This document shows positions 9,324 to 16,457 of a stretch of 64,000 nucleotides of DNA, piece after piece (the stretch's first letter is position 1; each line of letters begins with the position of its first letter). The notes below the pieces were generated by a model. It worked only from the letters and a program-made list of their open reading frames with translations. It was not told where the DNA came from and did no database searches. The stretch comes from Streptomyces sp. SCSIO 30461 (GTDB taxonomy: Bacteria > Actinomycetota > Actinomycetes > Streptomycetales > Streptomycetaceae): contig NZ_CP146101.1 in assembly GCF_037023745.1 (NCBI RefSeq), positions 6,402,001 to 6,466,000 of the forward strand, written 5' to 3'. The translations under genes and the position numbers were made by a program.

Positions 9324-9532
9324 ACCTCGCATGTCCTGATCTTCACCTCATGGCCGAAGTGAACCCCGGAAGGTTTTTCCGGGGTGTCACCGGACCTCCT
9401 GGCTACTGTCTCAGCAGGCCGAGAACACCGCTGGGAGATGCGAACAACTCGTCTTGCATCAAGTGGCGTTGGCCAACGACGCTCGTCCGTTCCACCCGTC
9501 TTGTTCAGGCAGAGATCGGAGATGGCACAGCC

Positions 9533-9814
9533 ATGAGGCCCGCACCGCAAGACCTCGAACGAACGATCCAACCCGCATCTCAGTGCCCGGTGACCGTCGA
9601 AGCCGCGGCTGACTGGAGTTCGCTGCCGGAGTGGCTCACGGTTCACGCAGTGGTGATCGACACGGGCACCGGCCGCCGGGGCGAGGTGCAGCCGTGGCCT
9701 TACTACTCCGAGAGGACTCCCACCAGCGTCTGGCTGCGGCCGGAGGGCGGCGGAAAGGAGTGGACCGCATCGATCGACGGCCTCCGGCCTGCCCGCGGCC
9801 ATCCGGCCGCGTGA
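9533..9814 (+). CDS. Small hypothetical protein
   Basis: A 93-residue soluble protein. The start ATG at 9533 has GGAGA about 9 nt upstream. The body contains CPVTVEAAADWSSLPEWLTV, a strand HAVVIDTGTGRRGEVQ and a WPYYSERTPTSVWLRPEGGG segment, suggesting a small beta-rich fold. I do not recognise a family. The stop overlaps the next gene's GTG (GTGA). It lies divergent from the XRE regulator, so the 9333-9532 gap probably holds both promoters. Confidence 0.65.
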   Translation: MRPAPQDLERTIQPASQCPVTVEAAADWSSLPEWLTVHAVVIDTGTGRRGEVQPWPYYSERTPTSVWLRPEGGGKEWTASIDGLRPARGHPAA

Positions 9815-10041
9815 AGCCTCAGCAACTCTGGCAACGACTCGAGTGGACCGACGGGAGCTGCTTCCGCTGTGAACAGCTTGGTGTCGAAGTGGCCGTCATC
9901 GGCTCGATCGCCGTGGGCGATGTCGAGGCCGAGATCCACGCGTGCAGCAAGTGCGTTTTCCGCCTGGGAGCAGCTGCACTGGGTCCTGGCCGGACAGCAG
10001 TCCCGATCATCTGGCCGATAACCCTTCCATCTGTCAACTAA
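9811..10041 (+). CDS. Small putative zinc-ribbon protein
   Basis: A 76-residue protein starting at the GTG that overlaps the preceding stop, giving MKPQQLWQRLEWTDGSCFRC. Two CxxC pairs, CFRC and CSKC about 29 residues apart, suggest a structural zinc knuckle. No transmembrane segment is seen. It is coupled to the preceding gene and both point into the nucleotide-enzyme run that follows. Function unknown. Confidence 0.65.
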   Translation: MKPQQLWQRLEWTDGSCFRCEQLGVEVAVIGSIAVGDVEAEIHACSKCVFRLGAAALGPGRTAVPIIWPITLPSVN

Positions 10042-10077
10042 CTGGCACAAACGGGGGTTTCGACGCCGGTAACCTCG

Positions 10078-10103
10078 GGCGGGCGAGGCGCTGAGCGCCC
10101 GCC
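10078..10103. terminator. GC-rich hairpin before the NDK gene
   Basis: GGCGGGCG at 10078-10085 pairs with CGCCCGCC at 10096-10103 around a 10-base loop. It lies 36 nt past the zinc-ribbon stop and 33 nt before the kinase ATG. It could be a terminator or attenuator; there is no T-run. Confidence 0.4.
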
Positions 10104-10136
10104 ATATGGCTTGCCTGAAAGCTGAAAGGGAAATCG

Positions 10137-10646
10137 ATGGCCCAGGATCAGGAAAACACCGTGGAGCGCACGCTCGTCCTCCTCAAACCCGACGCTCTGG
10201 TCCGTGGCTTCGGCGGGAAGATCATCGCCCGCTTCGAAGACGCGGCGCTGAAGATCGTCGGCGTCAAGATGAAGCAGTTGGACGCTGAGTTCACTCGGCG
10301 TCACTACTTCGACCTGGAGGAGCGACTCGGCCCGGAGGTCTACAACCTCACCGCGGCCTTCATGCAGCAGGGCCCTGTCATCGCACTCGTCCTGGAGGGC
10401 TTCGACGCCGTTGCGACGGTCCGGAAGATCGTCGGCAGCACGTACCCGAACGAGGCTCCCGCCGGCACCATCCGCGGCGACTACTCGCACTACAGCCGCG
10501 GGGCCAGCGCCGCGTCCGGGAAGGCCGTGGCGAACCTGGTGCACGCCTCGGGCAACAAGGAGGAGGCCGAGATGGAGGTGGACCTCTGGTTCGACAAGGA
10601 CGAGCTCCACGACTACCGCACCCTCGCGGAGATCTTCACGTACTGA
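10137..10646 (+). CDS. ndk: Nucleoside diphosphate kinase-like protein
   Basis: A 169-residue protein that would transfer the gamma phosphate from ATP to NDPs. ERTLVLLKPDALVRGF carries the substrate-binding Lys17. TIRGDYSHYSRGASAASGKA precedes the active-site stretch NLVHASGNKEEAEMEVDLWF with His136. The kinase core is complete, but the protein is about 30 residues longer than ordinary Ndk, and ASGN replaces the usual HxSD after the histidine. This may be a second, specialised Ndk. It heads the nucleotide-enzyme run; GAAAGGGA precedes the ATG. Confidence 0.85.
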   Translation: MAQDQENTVERTLVLLKPDALVRGFGGKIIARFEDAALKIVGVKMKQLDAEFTRRHYFDLEERLGPEVYNLTAAFMQQGPVIALVLEGFDAVATVRKIVGSTYPNEAPAGTIRGDYSHYSRGASAASGKAVANLVHASGNKEEAEMEVDLWFDKDELHDYRTLAEIFTY

Positions 10647-10720
10647 GCCCTCACAGATGTCACCTATCGGCTGTCGACGCGTTGAACACCACCAGGCACC
10701 ACCGTAGGAGAGAAGACATC

Positions 10721-11020
10721 ATGACCAACCCGACCCGCGTCGCCTCCGTAGCCGAGCTGGAGAACATCTTCCGGCAGGAGCTGGCGACCGACTGCTGGGC
10801 CGCCGCGGAGACCGCCTTCGCCCTCGCCACGCGCAGCCGTGACCTCGGCGACTGGGAGAAGTCCCGGGAGTGGGCCAAGCAGTGCCTGACCTTGCTGGCC
10901 GGCTTGCCGGACGAGACCGAGGGCGACGTCGCCACCAAGCGGGTGTCCGTCGGCGGTGTCCCGCTGCCGAACTACCTGCATGAGGGCGTCCTGCGCGACC
11001 GCTTCGGCGACATCGACTGA
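10721..11020 (+). CDS. Hypothetical protein, helical
   Basis: A 99-residue protein. ATG at 10721 follows AGGAGAG; an upstream ATG at 10682 lacks a site. It is predicted mostly alpha-helical (VASVAELENIFRQELATDCW, then AAAETAFALATRSRDLGDWE) with a short C-terminal PLPNYLHEGVLRDRFGDID. The Arg/Trp helix pairs resemble small TPR-like units, but one cannot assign a family. It sits between the kinase and the CYTH gene on the same strand, so it is probably part of the same transcript. Confidence 0.7.
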   Translation: MTNPTRVASVAELENIFRQELATDCWAAAETAFALATRSRDLGDWEKSREWAKQCLTLLAGLPDETEGDVATKRVSVGGVPLPNYLHEGVLRDRFGDID

Positions 11021-11168
11021 CGTTCCACCCTGCGGCGGTGCGGCACGCGGCCGCGGACCGCACCGCCGCCGTTCGCTGACCAACCACACATCGCAACCAA
11101 CCGAGCCACCCCCGTGCGTGGCCTGGCTCGGGCGGATCACCCATGCCTGATTCCGGAAGGGAGCCCCT

Positions 11169-11759
11169 GTGGCCATCGAGATCGAGATGCGCGCCCGGTT
11201 CGACAAGGACGCCTACGACCAGCTCATCGACCGCCTCACGGCGGAAGCCGAAGACCTCGGCTGCGACGACAAGAACATCTTCTTCTACGTCCTCCCGGAC
11301 CAGTTGCTGAAGGTCACCGACAACGTGGCCGCTGGCTCGGCGAAGGTCACACTCAAGGCCAGCAAGATCGGGCAGGGTTCCGCCTTCCCCGAAACGGAGA
11401 TCGCGATCGACCGCGAGGATGTGGCGGCTGCGGTGCGGATCTTCAACGCCCTCGGCTTTGAGGGCACCATGCACCAGGCGTTCAACCAGCGGCACAACTT
11501 CCGCTTCCGCGGCGTCGAGATCGCCGTGAAGTGGAGTGAAGCATGGGGCCACCACGCCGAGTTCGAGGTGCTCCTGGACGAGGCCGCCGGAGCCACGCCG
11601 CAGGAGGAGGCCGCCGCCCGCATCCGCAACATCGCCGGCGAGCTCGGCGTCCGCCTGATGACGGAGCAGGAGCTGGCCGACTTCACGGCCGCCTTCGAGG
11701 CTGCCGAGCAGGAGCGCAAGGAGAGGGATGCGGCCACCACCGCCGCGCCCGCCAGCTAG
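11169..11759 (+). CDS. CYTH-like (triphosphate tunnel) protein
   Basis: A 196-residue protein with the tunnel-fold signature: the N-terminal ExE-type strand IEIEMRARF, a KVTLKASK strand, PETEIAIDREDVAAAVRIFN and, near the C-terminus, RFRGVEIAVKWSEAWGHHAE followed by FEV. These alternating charged strands are how CYTH enzymes (class IV adenylate cyclase, thiamine/inorganic triphosphatase) bind a triphosphate and metal. Arg replaces the usual Lys of ExExK. Activity could be triphosphatase or cyclase. GTG start preceded by GGAAGGGA. Forty nt separate it from the HD gene. Confidence 0.75.
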   Translation: MAIEIEMRARFDKDAYDQLIDRLTAEAEDLGCDDKNIFFYVLPDQLLKVTDNVAAGSAKVTLKASKIGQGSAFPETEIAIDREDVAAAVRIFNALGFEGTMHQAFNQRHNFRFRGVEIAVKWSEAWGHHAEFEVLLDEAAGATPQEEAAARIRNIAGELGVRLMTEQELADFTAAFEAAEQERKERDAATTAAPAS

Positions 11760-11798
11760 GCATCCGCTGTCGTCGACCACCACGAGGAGGCGGGCCCG

Positions 11799-12569
11799 AT
11801 GAGCACGACCTCGCCGGCCGAGAGTCTGATCGAGCTGGCTGCACGCAAGCAGCTCCCGCACCACCAGTACACCGATCCCGCCACCGTCCGCTGGATCACC
11901 GCCAATCGGCCGGACTTCCCCGACGGCCCGCCTCCTCCCACCTTGCGGCCGAGCGCACAGGAGCTCGTCACCCGGGCGGCCATCCCCCGCGACTGGCTCG
12001 CCGAGCCCAGGTGCCATGACTCCCTCCACGGAGTCCGGCACGCCATGCGCACTGCCGCTTTGGCCGCGCTCCTGGCTGAGGCCACGGGGCTCAGCGACAA
12101 GGACACCGCCACTCTCGTCCTGGCCGCGGCGCTCCACGACTGCCGCCGCCTCCACGACAAGGACGACCGTGGTCACGGCGCCCGGGCCGCCATCTGGCTC
12201 ACGGACAACGCCGCCACCGTCTGGAGCCACTTCGGGATCACGGCGACACCCAGCCGCATCGCCGTCGCAGGCACGGCCATCCGCCTCCACGACCTGCCGT
12301 ACGAGCGCTTCGCCCCGGACGACCGCACCGCCCACAGCCGCGCAGAGACGATCAGCGACCTGCTGAAGGCCGCCGACGCCCTCGACCGCTACCGATTGCC
12401 CAAGCTCACCTGGTGGCCCGACCCCGCCTGTGTCCGTACAGATTCCTTCGCCGGGTTACGCTCCACCGCCTTCGCGCTCGTCGTCCGGTCCGAGGCCGCG
12501 TGGCTGGCTGGGGCGAGTAGCGCGGACGCCGTCCTCGCCGGGCTGACGCAGCTGGGGTTGATCACCTGA
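11799..12569 (+). CDS. HD-domain phosphohydrolase-like protein
   Basis: 256 residues with an HD metal-binding arrangement: His77/His81 in SLHGVRHAMRTA, the HD pair at 113-114 in AAALHDCRRLHDKDDRGHGA, and a late Asp in LLKAADALDRYRL. HD proteins hydrolyse phosphate esters of nucleotides or second messengers. GAGGAGG precedes the ATG. The stop overlaps the next ATG (ATGA), tying it to the 463-residue unknown. It differs from dgt elsewhere in this window. Substrate unknown. Confidence 0.8.
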   Translation: MSTTSPAESLIELAARKQLPHHQYTDPATVRWITANRPDFPDGPPPPTLRPSAQELVTRAAIPRDWLAEPRCHDSLHGVRHAMRTAALAALLAEATGLSDKDTATLVLAAALHDCRRLHDKDDRGHGARAAIWLTDNAATVWSHFGITATPSRIAVAGTAIRLHDLPYERFAPDDRTAHSRAETISDLLKAADALDRYRLPKLTWWPDPACVRTDSFAGLRSTAFALVVRSEAAWLAGASSADAVLAGLTQLGLIT

Positions 12570-13960
12570 TGGACTTCCTCGACGCCTACGAGCAGTGGGC
12601 CGACGCGCACGCGTTCTTCGACACCACCCTCATCCCCAGGCCCACCGACGGCCAGGACCCTCTCGCGTGCCAGTCCGCTGGGTGGGAGGGCCGCCTCGCT
12701 GACACCCCCAACGGTCGACTTCTGCGCGACAACGCCCTCTTCCGTGCACTGAGCGGGGACGGCAAACTCCACCTACTCCACGTCACGCACGCCCTGGAGC
12801 AGATCAGCGAGCACGGCACGCTCTACCCCTCTGGCGGCTGCCTGGTCGGCAGCGTGTACTGCGCGCCCCTTACGGCGACCGAGCACGGCTTCCGCATGCA
12901 CAACCTCGGCGAGTACATCCTGACCAAGGAAGCCCCAGCCTTCGCCGCCAAGGCCGCCTCCGACAAGCGGGTGCCCACGCCGCTGATCTTCGAGGTGACT
13001 CTCCCGCCACAGGCTTACCGAGGTCTCGCCGGTGTGGACTACCTCCGGCTGGGATCGATCCACCTTCAGATCTACAGCCGCCTGGAGTACCTGCTCTCCA
13101 AGACCGAGCGTCACCAGCTGCGCGAGACCATCGTGAGCCGGATCAAGAATTCCACCGCATTCCTCGCCCTTGCGGCTGCCATCGCCTACCAGGGCACGGC
13201 CGTACAGCCTGACCGGTTCCTGCGGCTGCTGGACGAGACGATCCCCCGCTTGCCGATCCTCGGCTACGTGTACTTCGAGGCCCTGGCCGAGTATCTGATG
13301 CTGCACTCCACCACCCCCGATACCTGCGGGCGGGCGGAGCACGGCGAGTTCGACAACTGGCTCTACAAGGAGATGCTGTTCGCTTCCTTCCCGGACATGG
13401 CGGGCAAGTTCGACCTGGCCAAGTTCCGGCCCCCACCCACCGGCCTGGCCGCGCTTCTCTCCCGCATCGACCCTGGCCTTGACACGCGCCACGCAGGCAA
13501 CTACCTGGCCGAGCGGATCAGCCACCTCGTCGCGGCCCGCCTCTTCACGCCCGGACAGGTCCCCGAAGCCTGGCACCGCACCCGCTGGGAGTTCGACAGC
13601 CTCTCCACGCAGCTTGGGCCGCTCCTCGGCCACCTCATCCACCGCGAGCTACGCACCTTCGGCCGGTACCCGGACTTCTACTTCTACTTCGACCAGCACA
13701 AGGCACTCCAGGCGTGGAACTACTGGAACCACATGGACATCGTCACCCCCTTCAACGGGACCATGCCCAAGGGCGAGATCGGCATCAACCCCGCGTACCC
13801 GGACCTGGAGTACCGGGTCTGGCGAGCCGAGCATGACGAGACCGGCCGCCTCCAGCCCGCCGAGGAACTCGGCCTGACCATCGCTCCGCACCTGGTCGAC
13901 ATCAAGTACACGCTCATGCGCAACAACCAATGGACCGCACCGGCCCCTGCCACCGCCTGA
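12569..13960 (+). CDS. Large unknown protein of the nucleotide-enzyme run
   Basis: 463 residues, soluble, with no signal peptide. An early block KLHLLHVTHALEQISEHGTL followed by YPSGGCLVGSVYCAP has the His-x-Thr, then helix and HG-x-L pattern seen at the NAD-binding start of some ADP-ribosyltransferase folds (DarT/KptA-like). A later VDYLRLGSIHLQIYSRLEYL could supply the Tyr and Glu positions. This is a suggestion from pattern only. The C-terminal half (PDFYFYFDQHKALQAWNYWN, and KGEIGINPAYPDLEYRVWRA) is unfamiliar. Start overlaps the HD stop; the methyltransferase follows. Confidence 0.7.
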   Translation: MDFLDAYEQWADAHAFFDTTLIPRPTDGQDPLACQSAGWEGRLADTPNGRLLRDNALFRALSGDGKLHLLHVTHALEQISEHGTLYPSGGCLVGSVYCAPLTATEHGFRMHNLGEYILTKEAPAFAAKAASDKRVPTPLIFEVTLPPQAYRGLAGVDYLRLGSIHLQIYSRLEYLLSKTERHQLRETIVSRIKNSTAFLALAAAIAYQGTAVQPDRFLRLLDETIPRLPILGYVYFEALAEYLMLHSTTPDTCGRAEHGEFDNWLYKEMLFASFPDMAGKFDLAKFRPPPTGLAALLSRIDPGLDTRHAGNYLAERISHLVAARLFTPGQVPEAWHRTRWEFDSLSTQLGPLLGHLIHRELRTFGRYPDFYFYFDQHKALQAWNYWNHMDIVTPFNGTMPKGEIGINPAYPDLEYRVWRAEHDETGRLQPAEELGLTIAPHLVDIKYTLMRNNQWTAPAPATA

Positions 13961-13980
13961 TGCGAGAGGACACCGCTCTG

Positions 13981-14724
13981 ATGAACCCCCACCGCACGAA
14001 CGGCACCTCCATCGACCTGCTCGGCGAGCAGATCAACGCCCTCCTAAGTGACCCCGCCACCACACACGGCCTGGGCCGGACTCTCCGCGCCGCGGTCAAG
14101 GAGATCGCGCTCAGCCAGTACCACAGGGCCAGCCGTGAGGCGTACCCCAGCGGACAGATTGACGCGGCTCCGAAGAACGTCCAGGTCGGCGGGGGCGCGC
14201 ACCGGATCGACGGCTTTTTCAACCTCGATGCCGTGCCGCCGGCCGACCTGCTGTGGGACGTCCGCGAAGGACTGCCGCTCCAGGACAACACGGTGGAGGT
14301 GCTGTTCTCCGAGCACTTCCTCGAGCACATCGACTACCCGACTTCCGCCAAGCACTACGCCCGCGAAGCCCACCGCGTCCTCGCCCCCGGCGGCCGACTC
14401 ATCACCGGCGTCCCGGACGCATCGTTCGTCCTCAGCCGTTACCCCGCTGGTCCTCAGCAGGCCGAGGAGACGATCGATCGCTGGTACGCCAAGCGCACCT
14501 GCCGCTCAGACATCAACACCTACCTCGACCTGATCAACTACGTCTTCCGCGATCAGGACGACGACCCCGGATACACCCCGCACCTATGGTCCTACGACCT
14601 CGAAAAGCTCAGCCAGCTGTTCGCGGAGGCGGGCTTCGAGACCGTCGAGCCATGGGAATTCGACGCCGCGATGGCCAACCCAAAGCGGGAGTGGGGCAGC
14701 ATCTACGTCGTTGCGACACGATGA
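13981..14724 (+). CDS. Class I SAM-dependent methyltransferase
   Basis: About 247 residues. VQVGGGAHRIDGFFNLDAV is the SAM-binding motif I/II region, followed by DLLWDVREGLPLQDNTVEVL and FSEHFLEHIDY (motif IV) and APGGRLITGVPDASF. This pattern is common in methyltransferases linked to glycan or small-molecule pathways. ATG at 13981 has GAGAGGA 10 nt upstream. An ATG at 13960 overlapping the previous stop (TGATG), or one at 13930, are alternatives. Last gene of the run. Acceptor substrate unknown. Confidence 0.85.
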   Translation: MNPHRTNGTSIDLLGEQINALLSDPATTHGLGRTLRAAVKEIALSQYHRASREAYPSGQIDAAPKNVQVGGGAHRIDGFFNLDAVPPADLLWDVREGLPLQDNTVEVLFSEHFLEHIDYPTSAKHYAREAHRVLAPGGRLITGVPDASFVLSRYPAGPQQAEETIDRWYAKRTCRSDINTYLDLINYVFRDQDDDPGYTPHLWSYDLEKLSQLFAEAGFETVEPWEFDAAMANPKREWGSIYVVATR

Positions 14725-14962
14725 TCGCAAGCTCGAACGCAATCACGACCGGTCATCGGCTCCTTGGCGCTGCGGGCAGATTCAGCACGGGCGGCTTCTC
14801 GCACATGTACTCACAGAGCCCTTGTCCGTCAGCGCCCCTGGCCTGTCCACCATCGTGTCGACAGCATCAGCCACCTCGGAGCACGCGGCCCCAACAGCAG
14901 GCATGTCGATCGCTGCCGGGCTACCCTCCAGTGCTCTGACCGAGGGCTTAGCGGATGGCCGG
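14725..14962. other. Gap after the methyltransferase
   Basis: About 240 bases with no gene or clear terminator that I can support. The genes on either side converge here. Confidence 0.4.
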
Positions 14963-15283
14963 TCACGCTCGCTCTGAGGCGGCTGCAATATGGCGACGGC
15001 AGAGGTCGGCAGCCGTGAGGTGGGGCGTGTGCGACACATCGCTGTAGAGCCGCATCTCACGAGCCGCTCGGTCGAGGTGCTGCCAGAAGACGACCGGCAG
15101 GTCGAGGTCGTCACCGACATCTACGAGACAGTCAAAGGCGAGTCCCAGCTCGTTGTGCTCCAGGAACTCAAGCGTCGCCGAGAGATCAACGTTCGGCAGG
15201 CCCGTCAGCTGGAGCCGGGCAGCCTCAAGGTGGACATGGGCCCGGTTCCAGCTGGCCTGCAGTGCCTCACGATCAAAGGTCAT
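14963..15283 (-). CDS. Hypothetical protein, small helical
   Basis: A 106-residue protein from the ATG at 15283 (MTFDREALQASWNRAHVHLE). The rest is helical and acidic (VDLSATLEFLEHNELGLAFD, LPVVFWQHLDRAAREMRLYS), ending DLCRRHIAAASERA. It resembles small helical cytoplasmic proteins sometimes found as immunity or regulatory partners, but no family is recognised. The next 230 bases up to the tRNA contain nothing I can identify. The ribosome site is weak, so the start is uncertain. Confidence 0.6.
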   Translation of the reverse strand: MTFDREALQASWNRAHVHLEAARLQLTGLPNVDLSATLEFLEHNELGLAFDCLVDVGDDLDLPVVFWQHLDRAAREMRLYSDVSHTPHLTAADLCRRHIAAASERA

Positions 15284-15513
15284 GACGCCAGTGTCGTCTG
15301 CGCCGTCCCACGCGAGTGTGGGGGGCAGGACCGAGATACCCACGACGCCTCGACCAGGGAAGCCACAGCACCAATAGGCCAACTCGGACTCCGGCGGCCT
15401 AACATCGGCCCAACATCCATGATTCGAGGATCACAGCAGGGCCGCCAAGATCCTTCCACAGCCGCCCCGACCAGCAAACTCGCTGGTCAGAACGTTTCTG
15501 CTGGACCACTTCG

Positions 15514-15590
15514 TGGTGGGGCGGGTGGGACTCGAACCCACGGCCGACGGATTATGAGTCCGCTGCTCTAACCGGCTGAGCTACCGCCCC
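15514..15590 (-). tRNA. tRNA with CAT anticodon (Met or lysidine-Ile2), CCA encoded
   Basis: Cloverleaf on the minus strand: acceptor GGGGCGG/CCGCCCC, D-arm TAGCTCAGCCGGTTAGAGC, anticodon stem GCGGA/TCCGT around CTCATAA (anticodon CAT), T-loop TTCGAGT. Discriminator A at 15517 and CCA at 15514-15516. CAT can be elongator Met or Ile2; identity elements are not decisive by eye, and the start-codon form is excluded because positions 1 and 72 pair. Confidence 0.9.
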
Positions 15591-15730
15591 TTACGGCGCG
15601 TCGCGCACATTTGTGCGCGCCGTCTGCCGCAGCATAGCCGCTCATACGATCTCCTGCTTCGGATGGTCGGCTTCGCTGTGACCTTGAAGACCGCGCCGCA
15701 GCCTGCGCGGTTCCCGCGAGGCGCCACGCA

Positions 15731-15762
15731 CGGAAAGAGGACCCCTAGGGGTCCTCTTTCCG
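15731..15762 (-). terminator. Perfect 32-bp palindrome after the tRNA-Asn pair
   Basis: CGGAAAGAGGACCCCT at 15731-15746 is followed immediately by its exact reverse complement. It begins 6 bases past the 3' end of the first tRNA-Asn on the minus strand, so it most likely terminates the tRNA-Asn transcript; TCTTTCC provides a modest pyrimidine tail. Confidence 0.8.
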
Positions 15763-15767
15763 TACCG

Positions 15768-15840
15768 CTCCCCCGACTGGACTCGAACCAGTAACCCTCC
15801 GGTTAACAGCCGAATGCTCTGCCAATTGAGCTACAGGGGA
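15768..15840 (-). tRNA. tRNA-Asn (GTT), downstream copy
   Basis: 73-nt cloverleaf: acceptor TCCCCTG/CGGGGGA, anticodon stem TTCGG/CCGGA around CTGTTAA (anticodon GTT), T-arm ACTGG/CCAGT with loop TTCGAGT, discriminator G. CCA is not encoded. It differs from its tandem copy mainly in the anticodon stem. Confidence 0.93.
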
Positions 15841-15845
15841 TCGCG

Positions 15846-15918
15846 CTCCCCCGACTGGACTCGAACCAGTAACCTGCCGGTTAACAGCCGGCTGCTCTGC
15901 CAATTGAGCTACAGGGGA
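15846..15918 (-). tRNA. tRNA-Asn (GTT), upstream copy
   Basis: 73-nt near-identical copy of the neighbouring tRNA-Asn, separated from it by 5 bases, with a CCGGC/GCCGG anticodon stem around the GTT loop. Discriminator G, no encoded CCA. Both must come from one precursor. Confidence 0.93.
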
Positions 15919-16087
15919 TTGCTGCGTATGCACCGAACGTACCTACCCGGGGCTCTCCGGGCGGCGCTCGCTCGCTGCGACACATACATTAGCGCAAGCA
16001 GGGGGGTGCTCCGCCAATCGGTTCCCCCCGTGACCTCGTGACCTCTGATCCCGGCGTCGGGGACGGCGTCGGCGAAGGGTGGCAGTG

Positions 16088-16390
16088 ATGCGATACCGGC
16101 TCACGTTCGTCGCCGGAGTGGCACTCGGATACGTGCTCGGCACCCGTGCCGGGCGCGAGCGTTACGAGCAGCTGAAGAAATCGGCGCGCGAGTTCGCGCA
16201 GAACCCCGCGGTGCGCAACGCCGCCGAGTCCGCCGCGCACACCGGGCGCGAGGTGGCGGGCAAGGCGTACCACGCCGTGAGCGAGAAGGTGGGGGAAAGG
16301 GTGCCCGAATCGGTGGCCGCGCGGGTGCGGTCGCTGCGGGAGCGGAGTCTGAGCAACGGGGAGGACGACTGGGGGACCAGCAACACCTGA
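16088..16390 (+). CDS. YtxH-like small membrane-anchored protein
   Basis: 100 residues. The N-terminus RYRLTFVAGVALGYVLGTRA is a single hydrophobic helix with Gly spacing, followed by GRERYEQLKKSAREFAQNPA and a long amphipathic helix rich in Ala/Glu/Arg, the plan of YtxH-like stress or envelope proteins. ATG at 16088 is chosen because GAAGGG is 9 nt upstream; GTG codons at 16079 and 16085 sit too close to it. Function in Streptomyces unknown. Confidence 0.8.
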   Translation: MRYRLTFVAGVALGYVLGTRAGRERYEQLKKSAREFAQNPAVRNAAESAAHTGREVAGKAYHAVSEKVGERVPESVAARVRSLRERSLSNGEDDWGTSNT

Positions 16391-16457
16391 AACGAGCGGC
16401 GCCCGACCGCTCGGCCCGGGCCGCAGCAAGCCCCCGAGTGCGGCAGAATCTGACGGC

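Noticed and set aside
15745..15933. Open frame with repeated SPVAQLAE/TGSSPV on the minus strand
   Set aside because: It is translation of the two tRNA-Asn genes; the peptide pattern is a known artefact of tRNA sequences.
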